NCBI GenBank assembly: GCA_026645635.1
Contig: JAPKMV010000155.1
Span: 1 to 7,370 of the forward strand
Length of the DNA: 7,370 nucleotides
Direction: 5' to 3'
From: Caldilineaceae bacterium
GTDB taxonomy: Bacteria; Chloroflexota; Anaerolineae; Caldilineales; Caldilineaceae
Shown here: positions 6,301 through 7,370 of the stretch, piece after piece
Position numbering within the stretch: position 1 is the stretch's first letter
Layout: each line of letters begins with the position of its first letter
Notes under the pieces: generated by a model
Seen by the model: the letters and a program-made list of their open reading frames with translations, nothing else
Told to the model about the DNA's origin: nothing
Databases searched by the model: none
Program-made: the position numbers and the translations under genes

Positions 6301-7136
6301 GCACCCGCTTGCCCGGTCAGGCGAATCTGGCGCAGGTCGTCCACCAGTGTCTCCGCCACGCCCGGCGCAAAGGGCCGCCCGCCCAGTTCCGCCGGCCTGC
6401 GCACGGCCTCCAGCGCAGCAGCCACGTCGATGCGCTCCATGCGGTAGCGCGCCTGCAGCTTATTGATCACCAGCGCGGCGTAGGGGTCCAGGCTGGCCGC
6501 GTAATCCTCGCGCAGGGTGAGCACGATCCACAGGTTGGGGTCGGCACGCAGCGCAGCGTCCAGTTGGCGGAAGAAGTCAGCGCGCTCCGCCCACCGTTCG
6601 GGATGGGTGCTGATGATCTCCTCGAACTGGTCGATGATCAGGGCGAAGCGCGGGCCACTCCCCGCAGGCAGCGCCGCTACGGGCGCATCGGGCCGGAAGA
6701 CCCAGCGCCGCGCATTGTTGCCATCGGCATCGGTGGTGCGCTCGGCGGCCAGCCGCGCCAGAAAGTCGGGCAGGCTCACGTGGGCCAGCCGCGCCGCCAG
6801 CGCTGCCGACGCGCCGCCGCTCTGCTCCAGGCTGGCCAGCAGGTTGAAAAGGTAGATGTTGTCTACGGTCTCCGCGCCCGCGGGCAGCGCGCCGGAGACG
6901 CGGCCCACCGGCAGCACTTGGAAGCCTTCGTGATCGCGCAGCCCCGGGATCAGCCGGGTGTGGAGCAGCGAGCTTTTGCCAGCGCCGGACTGGGCGTAAA
7001 AGAGCAGCAGCCGTTCCGACACGACCCGCGCCAGCAGGTCGCGCGCCTCGCGCTGGCGGCCAAAGAAGCGGTTCGCCTCACGTTCGGTGAAGGCGCGCGG
7101 GCCGACGTAGGGGTTGTCTTGCTGGTTCGTAGTCAT
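3303..7136 (-). CDS. Transmembrane STAND ATPase with 14 WD40 blades (two beta-propellers)
   Basis: The 1277-residue protein has three parts. Residues 8-430 are an nSTAND1/NACHT-like ATPase: NPYVGPRAF entry motif, P-loop AQSGAGKSS (48-56), Walker B FALIIDQFEE (164-173), LREDYAASLDPYA (208-220), EPVQLQVVCYQLW (286-298), and a winged-helix-like region ending LVHDRFVEP (418-426). One transmembrane helix lies at about 505-528, preceded by basic RQRKLIQR. Residues 617-1244 hold about 14 WD40 repeats (FSPDG...VWD), enough for two seven-bladed propellers, then the LTPEERRRYG tail. STAND proteins are ATP-driven switches in which the repeat domain usually senses a ligand and triggers assembly. All 12 cysteines after the membrane helix form six close pairs, suggesting disulfides and an external sensor. 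No N-terminal effector domain is present, so the output is unknown. ATG 7136 fits because the family begins just before NPYVGP; no clear Shine-Dalgarno is seen. Signalling or defence are both possible roles. Confidence 0.93.
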   Translation of the reverse strand: MTTNQQDNPYVGPRAFTEREANRFFGRQREARDLLARVVSERLLLFYAQSGAGKSSLLHTRLIPGLRDHEGFQVLPVGRVSGALPAGAETVDNIYLFNLLASLEQSGGASAALAARLAHVSLPDFLARLAAERTTDADGNNARRWVFRPDAPVAALPAGSGPRFALIIDQFEEIISTHPERWAERADFFRQLDAALRADPNLWIVLTLREDYAASLDPYAALVINKLQARYRMERIDVAAALEAVRRPAELGGRPFAPGVAETLVDDLRQIRLTGQAGAVPGQYVEPVQLQVVCYQLWTRLHEARDLVPDRNRVSADAITQEDLAAAGDVDHALEQFYAATLAAVMADPAVAAAGVSERSLRTWFDKELITPSGIRSIVLRNEGSGRTGSLPNAAVDALSQRFLLRTELRGGGAWVELVHDRFVEPIRASNEAWFAEHLSTLQRAAALWQDSGRASGLLLAEAALDGAVAWASTHTLLEYEQEFLNASLRLRAAAEREFRQRKLIQRLSIVAAVFSLLAFAALMSSLYLRYESDTRKADADKATNRAAASELAAEAQIEMAKAIPDPVLALLLAKEAISATLTVDHYVHEKASKALLDAIESAPPWVMNLPFPAPGESVNSAVFSPDGTRILTAGCDEINVLGDQTRYCAQGTARVWDRETGQPSLLLNGHACSLVSVNCGVWFASYSSDGSRIVTVGWEGQAIIWDAASGMEVRRLGAANGVIDSADLSSNGKQMAAVRCALADGACQEATVDVWELDSGQLLYSLRPRDYASSVLFSPDDAQILTVNWNGTVQVWDVASRRAVLTLGSEDQPIYAAAFSPDGDRIVAAGCDEPLDEFLGCRSQVARVWEATDGTLLTTLRGHRDFIQTVSFSPDGSQVLTASRDGSARVWDALNGVMILMLNDPDVEWMRTAAFSPGGEQIITASFGSVRIWDAAKPQVLPPIQADKDQITSVAVSSDGSKILTTSGLHGGRTKLQDFETGTLLWARESEWSMGSATASPKNDLIVTTSPGNFEPGSYGTVRFRDLVSGLILRRMRHPSCDEAGACGVGAVAFSSDGRLVITSRYDNYARILRAADGAEVLASGPHAGLVRSARFSQDGKYIVTADRQANVTVWKADTGEQIHNFIGGHLASFNPAGNHLVTGNMSGTLAVWDAFSGDNIWSVDGHDFYVNSVEYGPTGKVIVSTGGDNTAKLWDAATGNLLFTYTGHGCTPDGRCDVSAATFTPDGKSIVTGGYDGTVRIWPATVDALLELADSLIARDPPQLTPEERRRYGLE

Positions 7137-7166
7137 GCATGCCTATGTGTTTCGTAGAGTTACCCA

Positions 7167-7286
7167 TTTTGACGCAGAGGCGCGGAGATGCAGAGAAAGC
7201 GCAGAGAAGCTCATACAGGACTCTCCTCCGTTCTCCTCTGTTTTCCTCTGCGAGCCTCTGCCACTCTGCGTCTCTGCGTCAGAATT
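7167..7286. repeat. Long imperfect inverted repeat of CGCAGAG-type units
   Basis: The left arm (7167-7209) reads as TGACGCAGAG followed by further CGCGGAG, GCAGAG and CGCAGAG units. The right arm (7245-7286), read on the minus strand, begins with the same TGACGCAGAG and repeats CGCAGAG, GGCAGAG, CGCAGAG. The arms agree at about four of five positions over some 37 bases, with one gap. The 7210-7244 spacer continues the pattern on the minus strand as ACAGAGGAG and ACGGAGGAG units. RNA from either strand would fold into a long stem-loop. Similar CGCAGAGGCGCAGAG elements are, from memory, scattered between genes in Chloroflexota and cyanobacteria. It sits between the presumed end of an upstream gene and the STAND start, so it could end transcription or shape the 5' leader. 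Confidence 0.75.
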
Positions 7287-7305
7287 GACCTACCTTGACA
7301 ATGTC

Positions 7306-7370
7306 TCACAAGTTTCGCAACTTTTCCGCATACGCACGCACATCGCCCCAGAAAACCTCAAACTTCGCCT
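7306..7370 (-). CDS. C-terminal end of an unidentified upstream gene (runs off right edge)
   Basis: A minus-strand frame enters from the right edge and ends at a TGA at 7306-7308. The 20 visible codons read AKFEVFWGDVRAYAEKLRNL, a charged, helical-looking sequence typical of a soluble protein's C-terminus. The codons are ordinary for this window. The other two minus frames give less protein-like sequence. If real, this gene precedes the STAND gene in the same direction with about 170 bases between them, filled by the inverted repeat. Twenty residues are too few to name a family, and chance openness of such a short frame cannot be excluded. Confidence 0.45.
   Translation of the reverse strand, partial: AKFEVFWGDVRAYAEKLRNL

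Noticed and set aside
2930..7136. HNH unit and STAND gene as one defence system
   Set aside because: They are convergent, have separate promoters and no shared motif. Proximity alone does not support a joint function.
6309..7157. Open frame of 282 codons on the plus strand opposite the STAND ATPase
   Set aside because: It is antisense to the P-loop and Walker B region of a well-supported gene, has biased R/Q/A/V composition, and lacks a good ribosome site.
7295..7323. Plus-strand TTGACA at 7295 as a promoter
   Set aside because: No -10-like hexamer lies 16-18 bases downstream and it points into the presumed end of a minus-strand gene.

Overview
The window looks like a chromosomal segment of a GC-rich bacterium, most likely a member of the Chloroflexota (Anaerolineae/Caldilineae-like). 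This is an inference from three remembered traits of that group: a large STAND ATPase-WD40 protein ending in an LTPEERRRYG-type tail, a small helical protein paired with a short HNH nuclease, and dispersed CGCAGAG-type repeats. No rRNA, tRNA, CRISPR array, transposase or phage gene is visible.

Left part (1-2441), minus strand: three genes read leftwards. Alpha-phosphoglucomutase (pgm, 717-2363) comes first, then a MIP18/DUF59 iron-sulfur assembly protein with an unusual proline-rich tail (263-676), then the N-terminus of a two-helix membrane protein that runs off the left edge (1-246). Pgm has a clear Shine-Dalgarno, which moves its start to ATG 2363. The MIP18 gene may also have its own promoter and be leaderless.

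Middle (2442-3302), plus strand: a textbook sigma70-type promoter (TTGACA, 17-bp spacer, TAGAAT) and a strong AGGAGG site drive a two-gene unit. It holds a 126-residue helical protein of unknown function and, overlapping it by 4 bases, a 106-residue HNH-family protein. The HNH protein seems to have lost the middle of its fold, including the second zinc-binding CxxC and the last part of the catalytic motif. A short hairpin lies at the end of the unit, where it converges on the next gene.

Right part (3303-7136), minus strand: one 1277-residue protein with an N-terminal nSTAND-type ATPase, a single transmembrane helix and about 14 WD40 blades. All twelve cysteines after the membrane helix fall in six close pairs in loops of the propellers, which argues that the sensor half is outside the cytoplasm and disulfide-bonded. 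Base composition drops from roughly two-thirds GC in the ATPase half to about one half in the propeller half, suggesting the two halves have different histories. No effector domain is visible, so the output is unknown.

Right edge (7137-7370): a long imperfect inverted repeat of CGCAGAG-type units (7167-7286) separates the STAND gene from what looks like the last 20 codons of another minus-strand gene (7306-7370).
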